Positions 34,917-47,178 of a stretch of 64,000 nt of DNA are shown here, piece after piece. Under the pieces are notes generated by a model. That model was not told where the DNA came from, searched no databases, and saw only the letters and a list, made by a program, of their open reading frames with translations. Origin of the DNA: Collybia mongolica (lineage: Eukaryota > Basidiomycota > Agaricomycetes > Agaricales > Clitocybaceae). The translations under genes were made by a program, and so were the position numbers. The stretch lies in assembly GCA_013420905.1 (NCBI GenBank), contig JAAXNY010000015.1:186001-250000 (forward strand), written 5' to 3'. How positions within the stretch are numbered: the stretch's first letter is position 1; each line of letters opens with the position of its first letter.

Positions 34917-35562
34917 TAGTGATGTTCCGGCCCGGCTTGGCCTGAAAGCCGGGGCTTCGGCCTGGCTTATTAGGACAAGGGCCTGCTAGATACTCAAGCC
35001 AGGCTGTCGAGGACGGCTTAGGCTTGGCTCGGTCTTGGGACGGCTCAGGCCGGGGCTTATTGCACAAAAATAATACTCTAGTCAAACTCTGCGATAACGA
35101 CATCAGGAATAAAGGAACATCTACTAAATGAAGGAGAGACCGCTTACTGCAAGGAGATCCAAGAAAGACTCCACTCGTCCCCATTCCTCCTCTGACAGTT
35201 GAAGGTCATTGAGTTTCTGTTGCTTGGTGCGGTCTGTCTCAGCCGAGACCAATGCCGCAACGAACTGGTCAACAATCTGATGTACCATATAGTTGAAATG
35301 ATATAATTTTGAAATGGCTTGGGGGAACACTACCTTCTTCAGAGAAGCAGCACATTCAAGCATTACATACGTGGAAGACCACCGAACAGGCATGTTTTAG
35401 GCTAACCCTAAGCCGCGGCCTGAGCCTCCGGCTTGGGCTTTGCTGGGGTGCAAGCCGAGCTTTCAGCCTTCACTGAGCCGTCTCAAAGCCCGGCCTGGCT
35501 TGGCGCAAGAGAGCTCGGCCCTGACGGCTCGACGGCTTTGAGCCGGGCCCGGCACATCACTA
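34917..35562 (-). mobile_element. hAT transposon relic with terminal inverted repeats
   Basis: Both ends carry related GC-rich inverted termini: tagtgatgttccggcccggc at 34,917 and, reading inward on the other strand, tagtgatgtgccgggcccgg from 35,562. The interior keeps a minus-strand fragment (about 35,393-35,124) reading RWSSTYVMLECAASLKKVV and LQLSEEEWGRVESFLDLL, matching the R-W-N/S-S-T-Y and LS-x2-EW blocks of hAT transposases. At 646 bp most of the transposase is gone. The 8 bp flanking each end do not match, so the insertion is old or rearranged. Confidence 0.75.
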
Positions 35563-36480
35563 CTACTAACATCTGCTAAACTACAGCCCTAACATGCACT
35601 AGTCCTGTACTCGCTACATAATGCCGTCGTGGGCAATGGTGACCGGTATCTAAGAGGTACGCGGGTTCATGAGGTCGAGGAATGATCGAGCGAGGGTACA
35701 AGGAGGCGACCGCCAGACTCGCTGCCCCCCAAATGGCGTTTCCGTGCCGGGCCATAGGGGGGACGGGCGGTGCGCCTGAGGCCTCGGGCCTCAATTATGT
35801 ACACGTAAAGTAGAGTCGCCCATAGAGCTCAGCCCCAGGGGACTATAATACCACAATAAGAAAATAAAAAATAAAATACAGATCGATAAACCGCTACCTC
35901 GCACCCGAAGCATGCATGCTCTAAGTCAACCTCGGCGTTCGAACACCACTACCCATGTGTGATTTGTGCCCACGTAGCTTATCACGAACACAGTACAATA
36001 ACCAATCCTAGATACCTTAATGAATTATATTTATTTAGTCTCTCCGCTCGCCTACAACTTATACCCAGGCTAATAAATACGTGGCCAGCCGAGGGGAACA
36101 TTGCAATTTGCTACACGACATACATAGTTTTAATCTCATTGACATCATAGGACGTTTCGCCGTTGGAGTAGCTCTTATTCAATAGCAAAGGTTTATTGTT
36201 ATCCTGCACCCAAGTGTCTGTTAGTGTAAAGCCAAAGATACCCCAGTGTTGTAGGGCGTGGTTCAACACCGACTGGCCCAAATTGTCGAAGTGGGACACG
36301 GCTGATATCGGGAACGACCTACCTTGCATGTTGCGATCGTAGGCAGGAGGGATAAGCACCTTGGAAATCATGACCAGAGACGAGCGGTGGGCGCGGCAGC
36401 TTACATGATTGAGTACCAAGATGGTTGATTGTCGCGTGTTGTAACAATGGAGCTGCACGATTACAGTATGCTCACCTATC
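35563..36480. other. Intergenic, no gene recognised
   Basis: A GC-rich part (to about 35,780) grades into an AT-rich stretch (35,850-36,150) without supported coding sequence. Confidence 0.4.
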
Positions 36481-37057
36481 ATGAAGACATCCCTACAGCT
36501 TTATGAGCTCCGAGTGACCGAGGGAAAAGATATCTCAGCTTCCCTAGTCCTAATCGATGTCCATGCGTCACGAGCAACCTCTCCATTCAATCGCCTAGCG
36601 TGCTTTGGCGAGAAGGACGACGAGCTTGTTCTCTGCACAGATCAAGGTCCCCCCCCATTGAAGTTGCTGTCTTGAACTTACACTACATACCTCCAAATGG
36701 TGATATTTCGATTTCTTCGAACGCGATGGAGGCGCTCTGCAAAGCAATATCAGCCAGTACTGTAAGGCCAAGGACCAATGCAGCCTTCACTGGAACCGCA
36801 CCGCCCAGGACATGTTGATGTTTGTAGCCGGTAGCGCCGAAGAGGGAGTCCGATTATGGGTCGCAAACCCACGGAAACGCCCAGAGAATGCAAGCCTCGG
36901 AGACGCCCATGAGGACATGGTTGGAGCTCATCGAAGAGGCCCACCTCTTTCTTCGATGTTCCAAGACTATGCGCGCACATATTTACCGTTCTTTGAAACG
37001 CCACAAGAGGAATCTTTAGGAAAGGAGGGTTTGTCTGTCTCCGAAAAGGACCCCTAA
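36481..37057 (+). pseudogene. Possible WD40-like fragment
   Basis: Two coding-looking pieces lie on the plus strand. The first (36,481-36,675) reads LACFGEKDDELVLCTDQG, the second (about 36,705-37,057) QSNISQYCKAKDQC and MLMFVAGSAEEGVRLWVANP. Both resemble WD-repeat strands (d-d-e-l-v-l and g-v-r-l-W), but the frames do not join cleanly and no full repeat can be built. Probably a small relic; confidence is low. Confidence 0.25.
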
Positions 37058-38328
37058 TGGTTGGCACACCACCGATAGTGTCGTAATAATGAGCCTTTTT
37101 TTATTCTCCTGTACTTACAAATTACTTCATTATTTTGCGCCAGATCGTGATACATACTAATCATTCATGTCAGAAAATAGTAGGTTCGGATTAATTCTTC
37201 CGGAGAGTATTTGCCTCCACTCCCTATCAACCTGATCGGGAGGGGTTGTATTCGCTCCTAACGATTAGACCTGGTTTCTAATAACATACAATATGGGTAG
37301 GACTCCAATGCGCCGTGCTTGTATCAGCCCTCACGGTGAGAGGATTAGTCGAACCGAGGATCGTGTAGTGAAAGGCGGGGCACGGAGAAATTTCACGAGC
37401 ACTAGTCGTGGGGGATCCGAGATTCATCGTGTCGAGTATGAACTATGAATAAACGGGATAATGTTGGAAACCTTGGCCGGTAAAATTGTATGACAGATAG
37501 AGGGACCATCAGTGGCTGTGTTTTTGCCCAAGCGATAATCCACGTGATGTGTCGCCACGACCAACATGCTTAGCTTTCTCCTTGCTCTTACCTCCTAATA
37601 CCCGGGCGTCATGCAGGTATACAGTACAAGGAGGTGCAACCCACCCCTAATCTTAGTGTATAAGGACAAAACCGGGCAATCGCTTCAAATATAATCCAAA
37701 CGGGAAAACAAAATGAAGTATCTACACTTGCCACACGACGGAAGAAGGGTCTGGCCCCATCAATATTACTCTGGAAAGGACGCAGGTCCTTCCTCGGGCC
37801 AAAATCGATCGCACAGTACGTTCGCCGCCAACAATAGACAAGGGAACGTGGGGGCACAGGTGGACCAATGATGCCCACGCGGTGCCAGCGTAAAGCAGAA
37901 GAAATTAGGAGTAAAAAGTGGCCGTCGTGGGGAAACAATTCTAATTGCACAAAGAAACGGTTGGCAGGCAGACGGGTATATTCACTGTTTAAAAACTGAC
38001 GGCGGGTTAAAAATAAACAGGGGCGAAGGCGAGACTACAGTCCGCTCGGGGTGTGGTTTGGGGGCGTACACTCATCATCTAAATCGAGCCCGCATAAAGC
38101 ATCCTCGGAAAGACGGTTGATACATCACGCTAAGCTTGCTTGATGGAGGTCTGATTTTTGACTCGGGTCTGCGTGGGGTTACCGCTGGTAATGCGGTAAA
38201 TCTGTACTTGGACCTTCATTTAGACTAGCGCGCGTACTCCGAGTCCTGGAAATGTGCAGTATTTAAGTGAGCACCAACGTTACTTAACATCAGCACTCAA
38301 AGCCTCACCCCTCTCAACCAAGCTCAAA
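37058..38328. other. Intergenic, upstream of dioxygenase copy 2
   Basis: No gene recognised. The last ~185 bp hold the shared dioxygenase promoter block (cgggtctgcgtgggg and tatttaag). Confidence 0.45.
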
Positions 38329-39729
38329 ATGTCTATCCAGCTCACTCCTCTTCCTCTGTCCGTCAAGGCTGATCGCGCCAAGATGGCTGAGTTCGGCCGG
38401 GAAATAAAAGGCGTTGACTTGAAAAACGTCACTCCCACCCAATTCGCACAAATTCGCGAAGCCTTGTACAAGGTCAGCCTGCACCGCTTAAATTTTATTG
38501 TATTATATTCAACACTTGTACATTGCAGCACGAGATCATCCTCTTCCGCGACGTCAAAATCTCCCCGGCTGATCAGGCCGCCTTCACCAAGGTAGGTAGC
38601 GAAGTGCAAACTCTGATAATTGTAACTAATCCCACATATTCAGGCCTTCGATCCCACATCTAATGGATACGGCCATGCCTTCGACCCATCCGTCTCCGAG
38701 ATCTCTACTCGCTTGCTCCAGATGCACGGTATCCCAGGAGTCCCCGAGGTCCAGCTCATCGGCCACGGCACGGTCTTCAACCACGAGGGTGTTGCCCGCG
38801 CTGACCTCAACCACCCCACCCACAAAGAATTCCACAAGACAGTCGTCTCCCCAGAAGACGAGGCCAAGGGATACACCCGCTACTACCGCTGGCACATTGA
38901 CGCCGCCTTCTACGACCTCTCTCCTCCTCGTGTAACCTCGCTCTACGGCGCTGTCGTCCCCAAGGGAATTCCTCAGATCGTCAGGTACGATGATGGGTCC
39001 GGTGATGAGCTCCCTGTCACTCTCGGCGCGACTGCTTTCGTCTCCGGCAATAACACCTTCGAGCTCCTTCCCGCCGAGTACAAGAGTCTCGCAGTGAGAA
39101 TGAAGATCAAGTACGCACCCCACTTGTACGCCTGGGTCAACAACACCCATGCTGTTTCATCCGGTATCGCGATCGAGAATGAGGGACTTGAGGTTCCATT
39201 GGGAGATCTCCCACCCTGGACTGAGGAGAAGCGCAAGGTTCTTTCTGCTGTGAGTTTTCTTTCTGCGTTGATCGAAAGTCGTTCATCGACTTATGCTTTA
39301 TATAGCTCTGGAAGAACGAAGTGACCGGCAAACTGCACTTCCAAGTCCACCCCAGCATTGCCCATGAACTACTCATCGACCCGCTCCCGGCCGGTGCTAA
39401 CCGCACGGGTGCCCTTTACCCTGACGGAGCACACATCACAGATCTCAAGACAGTGCGAGAAATCCTGTTCACAATCCAGCGTCCTGGCATCGCGTCTGAC
39501 GTGAGTACCACTGTGGTATGATTTACGCACCATCTGACAATCCTATCAGCTTGTCTACGCCCACGACTGGCAGAAGAACGATCTAATTCTGTTCCACAAC
39601 CGTGGCCTGATGCACTCTGTCACCGGAGCGCTTAAGGACGATGATCTGCGGGTGTTCCATCAATGCAACCTTCACGGTTCCGATGATCCTGCTCCTCCCT
39701 CTGCTGAGGATATCAAGAAATATGCCTGA
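38329..39729 (+). CDS. TauD/TfdA dioxygenase, xanthine-dioxygenase-like, copy 2
   Basis: Same five-exon layout and motifs as copy 1 (YRWHIDAAFYDL, DDGSGDELPV, LFHNRGLMHSV). Almost identical to copy 1 from exon 3 to the stop, including introns 3 and 4, yet introns 1 and 2 show no similarity to those of copy 1. The N-terminal exon differs by a few residues (LSVKADRAKM versus LSPKADRVKM). This pattern is best explained by gene conversion over the 3' two thirds. No disabling mutation seen. Confidence 0.86.
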
Positions 39730-40647
39730 AGAAAAGGCCGTTATGTTTGCATCAACAATCGGGACCGAAGAGTTTGGGGAAAGATTGTACTTGTTAAATT
39801 TATATCTGCATCAGAGGGGGTTGGTGAGCTGTCACCACAGCTATGTATAGCGAAGCGATGTTCTACATTTGTACTGATAAAATATGTGATACATACGCAA
39901 CCAAATTTGAGCCAATCCGAATGCAGGATTTGCGTGTTACTGTTTAGCTTCTTGTCCGCGCGAACTACAGGCGAAGAACGGTGCCAGCGATGACCTCGGC
40001 CGACTTGTGTATTCTGTACATGTCGAGGTGCAGTAAATCTGCAGTTCAAAGGCAAGGAACACCGCTGTAGACGGTAATTACCTATACGACGCGGAACACC
40101 AGGCTCTCCTTGCTCCAATATCAGTGCCTAGACATCAAGGTACACCGCTCCCCACCCCCCGGTATCTTTTTCCGAGGTTCCGGAATAGACAGTTCTCCTT
40201 TTCGAGCTCCGCCGCAAAACCCGAAATCACGCAATCGACAACAGGAATGATCTTCGCACAGCCTCAGTTTGTCAAGTCGCGTTCTCAATGGACGCTTTAA
40301 ACAATATGAGTTTAAGAGGTTTAAGTCTACAGACTAGGCTAGATATATGATTCAAAAGAAGCAAGGAAGTAAACCTGGGGACGCCCGACTTAGCCGGGAT
40401 GTGATGAAACACTCTTTTCTGGCAGCTATTGTTGGCAGTGCATAATCATCGATGGACGGCTCCTTGAAACTCATGATTAGGACCAGTGCGTTTGATTGGC
40501 ATCGGATGGAAGTTTGCTATTTCCGGTCAATAACCATTCTGATCTACAGCTTCCCTCTTACACAGGTTGAAACTCGTTATAAAGACCTGTCCAGTATAGC
40601 GTGTTAATCTACCATCTTCCCCCCTTCTTCAACCAGGTTGTACACTC
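39730..40647. other. Intergenic upstream of PAL; includes left half of a split repeat
   Basis: From about 39,925 to 40,240 the sequence matches, with many substitutions, parts of 45,405-46,140 (for example gatttgcgtgttact, gcgatgacct, atcagtgcct, acccgaaat.acgc). The rest, including the presumed PAL promoter, shows no gene. The match ends within about 30 bp of where the right half of the same sequence resumes beyond PAL (about 43,625). Confidence 0.55.
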
Positions 40648-43257
40648 ATGGCCATCGATCCCAGCATCAAACGCACGCCGTACGAGACGGCCACAATCGT
40701 TGATCATTCTCATGTCGCGAAGCCACGTTTACGCGATGCAGACTTGTACACATCCGCACCAACCAGCACGACACCACACAATCCTTTACCACTAGTGAAG
40801 GAATTTATTGATTCGTACAAAGAGCTTGAGAGTTACAAGTGGGTATTTTACAGATATCATCATGCCTTATCTCTAAACAACAACCTACCTTAGGAACGGT
40901 AGACCAGTTATCGTTGATGGCGAACAGCTTTCTATCGCGGCTGTAACGGCAGCATCTCGTTACAATGCGGTTGTCACCCTTGATGATTCGCCGAACATTA
41001 CTACACGCCTCGCGAAGAGCCGCGATGTGATTACTTCCAAGGTCGAGGCGGGAGTTAGTGTTTATGGCGTCTCAACCGGTTTTGGAGGAAGTGCAGATAC
41101 GAGGACGGACAAACCCTTACTCTTGGGATATGCTCTTCTCCAGCATCAACACAGCGGTATATTACCTTCATCAGCGGAGACGCCAAGTGCTCTACCCCTT
41201 CTTGACCCACTCAGCTCGACCAGTATGCCTGAAGCATGGGTCCGCGGAGCTATCCTCATCCGCATGAACGCCCTTATGCGCGGCCACTCAGGGGTTAGGT
41301 TAGAGCTGATTGAAAAAATGAATGAACTGCTTCATGCCAACGTTATACCCGTCGTGCCGCTAAGGGGAACCATATCGGCATCCGGAGGCAAGCCATCCTG
41401 ACAATATTCCAATATTTCCCGTTAACGATTTGATACAGATCTCTCGCCACTGTCCTATATTGCTGGCGCATTGAGTGGGAATCCTTCAATTCGAGTTTTT
41501 GATGGACCTGCCACGTTTGGGGCTCGTGAAATGGTCTCTTCAGCAACAGCACTTGCCAATCACAATATCACCCCGATCCCTCTTGCATCTAAAGAACATC
41601 TCGGTATCCTCAATGGAACGGCGTTTTCGACATCCGTTGCTTCATTGGCGCTCAATGACGCCGTGCATCTTGCCTTGTTAACACAAGTTTGTACGGCTAT
41701 GGGAACAGAAGCACTGGCGGGGTCCCGGGGCTCATTTGACCCTTTTATACATGAAATTGCCAGGCCCCATCCCGGTCAGGTCAGTCGTGATCTTGGCTTA
41801 AACACCTTCTCGATTAATAACCTTCAACACCCACAGATTGAATCCGCCAAAGCTATTTGGCATCTCCTTGAAGATAGCGTATTTGCAACTACGACGGAAG
41901 CGGAAGTGACGATAGAAGAGGATGGTGGAACTCTTCGACAGGATCGCTATCCTTTGCGAACTTCCCCCCAGTTTATCGGCCCCCAGATCGAAGACCTGCT
42001 AACATCCTTGAAAACTGTTACCATTGAATGCAATTCAAGTGCGTCTGAGATAATTATCAGGGCAATCGATGATCTCACCAACCGTTTGACACAGCAACCG
42101 ACAACCCTCTAATTGACAGCAAGACAAACACTATCCATAACGCTGGAAACTTCCAAGCGATGGCTATCACAAACGCCATGGAAAAGACGCGTCTTGGCCT
42201 TCACCATCTTGGAAGACTTATCTTTGCTCAGTGTGCTGAGCTTGTAAATCCAACGATGAACCGTGGCTTGCCACCATCGCTTGCAGCCACCGACCCTTCA
42301 CTCGACTATCACGGCAAAGGCATCGACATCGCAAGTGCTGCGTATGTCGCCGAACTTGGTTATCTCGCCAACCCTGTTTCCACACATATCCAATCGGCCG
42401 AATTACACAATCAAGCCATCAAGTTTGTCCACCTGCACACCTCATATTTTCTAAGCCCTCACATTCATTCTAGCTCCCTCGCTCTCATTTCTGGTCGAGC
42501 GACGCTCAATTCGTTGGAGGTCCTATCGATGCTGATTGCATCATATCTATATATTCTTTGTCAAGGTGAACTATATCAGTAGTGATCGGTGGCAGATGCT
42601 CACGCCACTCTCTCCTTAGCACTTGACCTCAGGGCTCTTCAGAAAGAGTTTGCCCATGGGCTGAACCAAATTATATCCGAAGAACTCGCCTTGTCGTTCG
42701 GGTCATCACTGCTAAATTCCCAGCTTCAAGATTTAACGCCAAAAGTGTCTACCATAATGCACCAGACGCTGGAAGTTACAAGCACGATGGACGCGGCAGA
42801 ACGGATGCGCAAGGTTGCAGACTCGTGCACCACACTCTTGATCGATTTCTTTGCGGATTTAGGGTCTTTGAATCCCACTACTGTTGGAACTTTGCTCACC
42901 TCGATTCCTCATTTCCGTTCTTGCATTGCTTCGCGTGCGACTTCACTACTGGATGAGCTACGACGAGACTATCTGTCGGGGACGCGGGGTATGGCACCAG
43001 CAAGTCGGTATCTCAACCGGACAAAACCGGTGTACGAATTTGTCCGAATCACATTGGGAATCAGGATGCACGGTTCTGAGAACTACAACCGCTTTGTCAG
43101 TGGCCTTGGCGTTGAAGATGTGACGATTGGTCAAAACGTATCCCTAATTCATGAGGTGAGAAGAATTCCCGTCGTGATGCGTTTAGTACTGACATTCATT
43201 GGCTAGGCTATCCGCGACGGAAAGCTACAGCCTATTATCGCAAATCTGTTTTCATAA
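40648..43257 (+). CDS. PAL: Phenylalanine ammonia-lyase
   Basis: Deaminates L-phenylalanine (often also tyrosine in fungi) to cinnamate and ammonia. It uses the self-formed MIO group from Ala-Ser-Gly, here GTISASG joined to [12 protein letters not shown] across an intron. Other hallmarks: [15 protein letters not shown] with the catalytic Tyr, [15 protein letters not shown]-like block [67 protein letters not shown]. The gene has about eight exons and roughly 720 aa, normal for basidiomycete PAL. The intron after the MIO codons starts with GC (G|GCAAGC), an otherwise rare GC-AG intron; reading it as exon gives a stop. No defect is visible. The gene stands alone between two halves of a degenerate repeat. 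Confidence 0.94.
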
Positions 43258-44315
43258 ATTCCCCATTTACTTATAATCGTAACAACCCCAACCTAATATG
43301 ATCATAATGTCTCCTACGTAGTAAATATCCGAGCCAAAAATAAACTCGATCGGTGACCCCAGTACTTAAACCTCGTGGGGATGTCTCTGGTACCCAATTA
43401 TTCTCAAAAGACTGTAAACATGCAAGTCCACCTGTTTATTAACCGCGCATTAGTGTGCTACTTCAAAGAATTCCGACGATATCTCTCGTTATGACACCCC
43501 TCCAACAGCTCTGAGCCAACGGTTTTTTCGAAAGAATACCTATACGAAGATCTCAGGGGTTATATCTCCCAATTCTCGTAGGAGTAATGCATAGGGTCAA
43601 GGGTGTGGCAGAAAAATCAGCCCAACGATTCCGACAACTATTAATAGAATTCCATCTTAATACCGGTTGATCAAGCGCTTTTGTAACACAAAGGTAGACA
43701 ATATTTGTATACTGGATTTTACTGTAGGAAGTCCGTGGAGTATATTCCGGGTGATCTCTAGTCCCCAGGTCGAGGCCATGACCATTAGTTCTATATATAC
43801 GTGTGTGGTCCGTCTTGTTTCCACTTTGACAGTAATGGCGGACGTCGGTGGTAGTCACTAGTGAAGGCTCACATGCTCCCAGAAGGTCAAGCAACGTAAC
43901 GTCATTTTATATGAGAGGCGCAAGCTCACGCGATTTCGGGACGGATTGACTACAATTATGGACAGAGCTCCTTGCGACCTGTACGCCTTTGCAAAGTTAC
44001 CGTTATAGTCTGCTTCGACACACGGTGAAAGTGTTTAACAAATTTTACTTTATTCTATAATTATCGGCCTTGATAACATACTATTCCAACTCCGGGGAGC
44101 GATATGATGACTGCGTGTGTATTCATAACCTTCTCTTGTAAGAATCCAGCAATACGAAGCGCGGGGAGAATGAGGCTCAAAGCGGGGGCCGCATGCCTCA
44201 TATCTGTCAAGTTCTGGCGTAAAGTACCGTCGAGAACGGCATGAAATAGGTATATAAGACCTAGGTAGGTCTTCCTGATATCTTCAGAAATATATCTCGT
44301 CTCAGACACTCAAAT
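43258..44315. other. Intergenic; includes right half of the split repeat
   Basis: About 43,625-43,985 matches 46,135-46,495 (for example tggattttactg, aggccatgaccactagttct, ccgtcttgtttccactttgacagtaa, gagcaacgtaa). A TATA-like tatataag at about 44,250 lies 65 bp before the small secreted-protein gene. No gene is seen. Confidence 0.6.
43625..43985 (+). repeat. Direct repeat R, copy beside PAL
   Basis: About 350 bp shared with 46,135-46,495 in the same orientation, roughly 80 % identical by eye, with small indels. Together with the 39,925-40,240 block it corresponds to one continuous stretch at 45,405-46,495. Confidence 0.7.
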
Positions 44316-44558
44316 ATGCGCTTCACTCTCAGCACTATCGCTTTACTTGCCCTCATCACCGGTGCCACTGCCGTTGCACTCCCCGAAGCCAAAGTAGAGG
44401 CAGGCTGCCTAGCTTCGAGCACCTTTTGCGTCTTGGCCTCTGATTGCTGCTCTGGAGCATGTGGCCGTTTCCTCTCCACATTCCATTTCGATGTAAGCTA
44501 GCGAAGTATTGTTCAAACATGTCGATGCTCACATCAACGGTTGTAGGTCTGCGCTTGA
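44316..44558 (+). CDS. Small secreted six-cysteine protein (knottin-like spacing)
   Basis: Two exons (44,316-44,492 and 44,547-44,558; 54-nt GTAAGC...TGTAG intron) give 62 aa. The first 18-20 residues are a signal peptide (MRFTLSTIALLALITGATAV). The mature part has exactly six cysteines in the order C-C-CC-C-C: GCLASSTFC, ASDCCSGACG and a final VCA supplied by the tiny last exon. Spacing is C-x6-C-x5-CC-x3-C-x11-C, compatible with an inhibitor-cystine-knot fold. Without the intron the last Cys would be lost, which supports the splice. Such small secreted proteins are common in agaricomycetes; function unknown. Confidence 0.7.
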
Positions 44559-45009
44559 ACAGACATTCCTGTCTCGTCCTCCACTTCTGAGGCCTCGGAA
44601 GAGGTGAGTTTTCAAAGCTCTGAACAATGCTCATGACCTAATGTAAATGACCACAGACGGTAGAGACTGGGAAATAACTGGATTGTTACAATGTATATAT
44701 GTCACTGTCTGAAATCTACACAATTTTGAGCTCGCATAGGTTGAGGTCCCCCAGTGCCTTTGGGCATCTTTCCGTGGTGGTAGCCGACGACCGTTCGTGA
44801 GGGATGGAAATTCTGACCACAAAAGCATACCAGAAGATTACCGGACGATACTCAGACTGGTTCGAACAGAAAGTTAAAAATAGAGAGGAGTCAAGTCACC
44901 CCTAAAAAACTAAAATAAATGCGAACTGTGTCCAAAGCTCAGCCTTATCCCTATGGGCATAATTTGTTAAGCCAGAAATGTACATACCTGCCTAGCAGCA
45001 CGAAAGCGG

Positions 45010-45420
45010 CGGGCTGGAGGATTACTGTAATTCCGCGTGGCCTACGGCACGCTGTCGGGTTTTTTGAGACTCAGAGCCATTGCCATGACGTCAGCGAAGA
45101 TCACGTGGATGAACAACAGCGGTTGATCAGTGTACGGCCATAGTCCCGTCTTCGCCTCCTCCATAATCACCTCCTTCTCCCCTCCGAGCTGCATTTTATG
45201 CCCACTCTAACAATGCAACCTTGAGCCCGTCACTCGCAGCTCTATACCCATCCCACTTCTGTCGCCCATGAACTTGGCCACTGTTTCGGGCTTGCTCAAT
45301 GCAGGGAAACGCCTCACTCGGCAAGACCGCGCGCAAGCCAATGTGTTTGTGTCCCACAGACCTACACAAATTCTCTTCGACGCCCAGAATTAGACTGCGG
45401 GAATCGACTCGTATGCGAGA
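45010..45420 (+). pseudogene. Archaemetzincin pseudogene fragment
   Basis: The sequence matches the intact archaemetzincin gene over about 48,045-48,445. It includes the zinc-site region (cccatgaacttggccactgtttcgggctt), the part encoding MQGNASLGKTARKPMCLC and CPTDL. A deletion removes the bases for the third zinc ligand and the first following cysteines, and the frame is shifted in front of the site. Only the 3' part of the gene is present, so it cannot encode a protease. Confidence 0.8.
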
Positions 45421-46495
45421 TTTGCGTGTTACTTTTCTGTTTCTCGTTCGCACAAACTGCGAGCGGGGTAAGGGTGTGAGCGATGACCTGTGCGCTCTAC
45501 ATGTGCCAAAGTTGCAGTCCATATATAGTTCAAGAATAAGGAACACCAGGGTCTTCTTCCAACTCAAACCTGACATCGAAACACCGGCAGCATCGGTCCA
45601 CCACATCCTAAGCAAATATTTCTATTTCTAAATCCCCCGAATCACCATCGTAGACCAATTTTGCTACAGAGATAGTGTTGAACGGAGCTCACAATTGGTG
45701 CAGTTGAGCATTAAGGAAGACCATATAGATGGCATAAAGCAGCTAACCTGTCACGGAACTCCACGAAGATGCGGGGCCCGCTATAGTAACCCAGCCAACT
45801 TCTAATTCCACACTCGTTTGTCATGAAAGTCGCGATTTTCGTGCCGCAATCTGCGACGTACGCGTCGCACGGATGCCCCATGACTTGCCGAGCAAACACT
45901 GAATCCAGAATCCACGATATGATCCCGTCAAGTTTTGTTTTTCTTTCTACCGCTCCAACATCAGTGCCTGGCATATCGCGGTATACTACTAGCCCACCCC
46001 TCGGCATGTCTTTTCCCGAGGAAATTTGGCGTTTGTATATTTGGAATAGATCGTTCTCGTTGCCCGAACCTTCGTCTAAAATCTACACCTTTTCGGGCTT
46101 TGCCACAAGACCCGAAATGACGCGAACTCTGACAATCCCGACAGCTAACAATAGAATCTCATCTTATTACTGGCCAAGCGGTTTCGTATCACACAGGTTG
46201 GAATGTTTGGATTTTACTGCAAGGAGTCCTTGGAGCATATTCTGGGTGTTCACTAGTCCCCGGGTTGAGGCCATGACCACTAGTTCTATATATATGTGTG
46301 TGATCAGCTGGTATTATCCGTCTTGTTTCCACTTTGACAGTAAGGACCGACATCGGTGGTAGTCACCAATGACGGCCCACATGCCCCAGGAAGGTCGAGC
46401 AACGTAATGTCACATTATTTGAGAGGTGCAATCTCGCTTTTATTCGGGATGGATTGATTTTGAATCGTGGGGAGAGTTCCCTGCGACCTCTAGGT
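45405..46495 (+). repeat. Repeat R, contiguous copy
   Basis: The continuous version of the sequence whose left part recurs at 39,925-40,240 and right part at 43,625-43,985. It lies between the archaemetzincin pseudogene and the intact archaemetzincin gene. No terminal repeats or protein domain identify it as a known transposon family. Confidence 0.65.
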
Positions 46496-47178
46496 CATCG
46501 CATAATTAGAGTCGGAGTCTGTTTCAGTTGTCAACAGGTTATGTGTATGCCCTCGACCGCTGCCAGGGGTCGAGTTAAACAAGATTGATTAAGAGTTAAC
46601 TTACCTAGTATTATGCCACGCCCAATGGGCGTCGCCCATAAGGTATGCTCATAATTTATTCCAGTCACGTCTGAACAACAATGTAAACACGAATTGTGTC
46701 CAAATCCCGATCATATCGCTAGGCTTGGGCGTGCATAGGTGGCAATGCTTAAAATGCACGAACACAAACGAGGACATCTAAAAATTCACCTAGCGAGATG
46801 TTTAATTAGCTGGGAGGTTATGTTCTACTTACGGAATGACAAATATCTAGTAAAGTGTTTAGTGGGAGTATCAGTAAGCGTACGGACAGGAAATGCATAG
46901 TACACTTTTAGACTTGTACCGTTACGCCGAATGCCCCATCCATTGCATCAACAAAGGGAAGGGCGCCTCTAAACAGACCTTGAAGGAAACGCCGCGAGGT
47001 CGGGTAAAGCGTGATTGTCTAGTATGCGGTAATCATTACGAAAGCAAGAAGGAGAAATACAAGTAGAGTTTGAAAACCAACCTTCAAGCCAACCCATCCA
47101 CTCCAGATTTCCGGTTCAACCCTGAATTACCAATAGCGGATCGCGCCACGTGCCTGACGGATTCAACCGTTCTTTGAC
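46496..47178. other. Intergenic upstream of archaemetzincin
   Basis: About 680 bp, AT-rich, no gene recognised; presumably holds the promoter of the intact archaemetzincin gene. Confidence 0.4.

Noticed and set aside
41395..41410. Premature stop in PAL after [11 protein letters not shown]
   Set aside because: A GC-AG intron removes it and restores the strictly conserved ASG-DLSPL sequence; the rest of the gene is intact.
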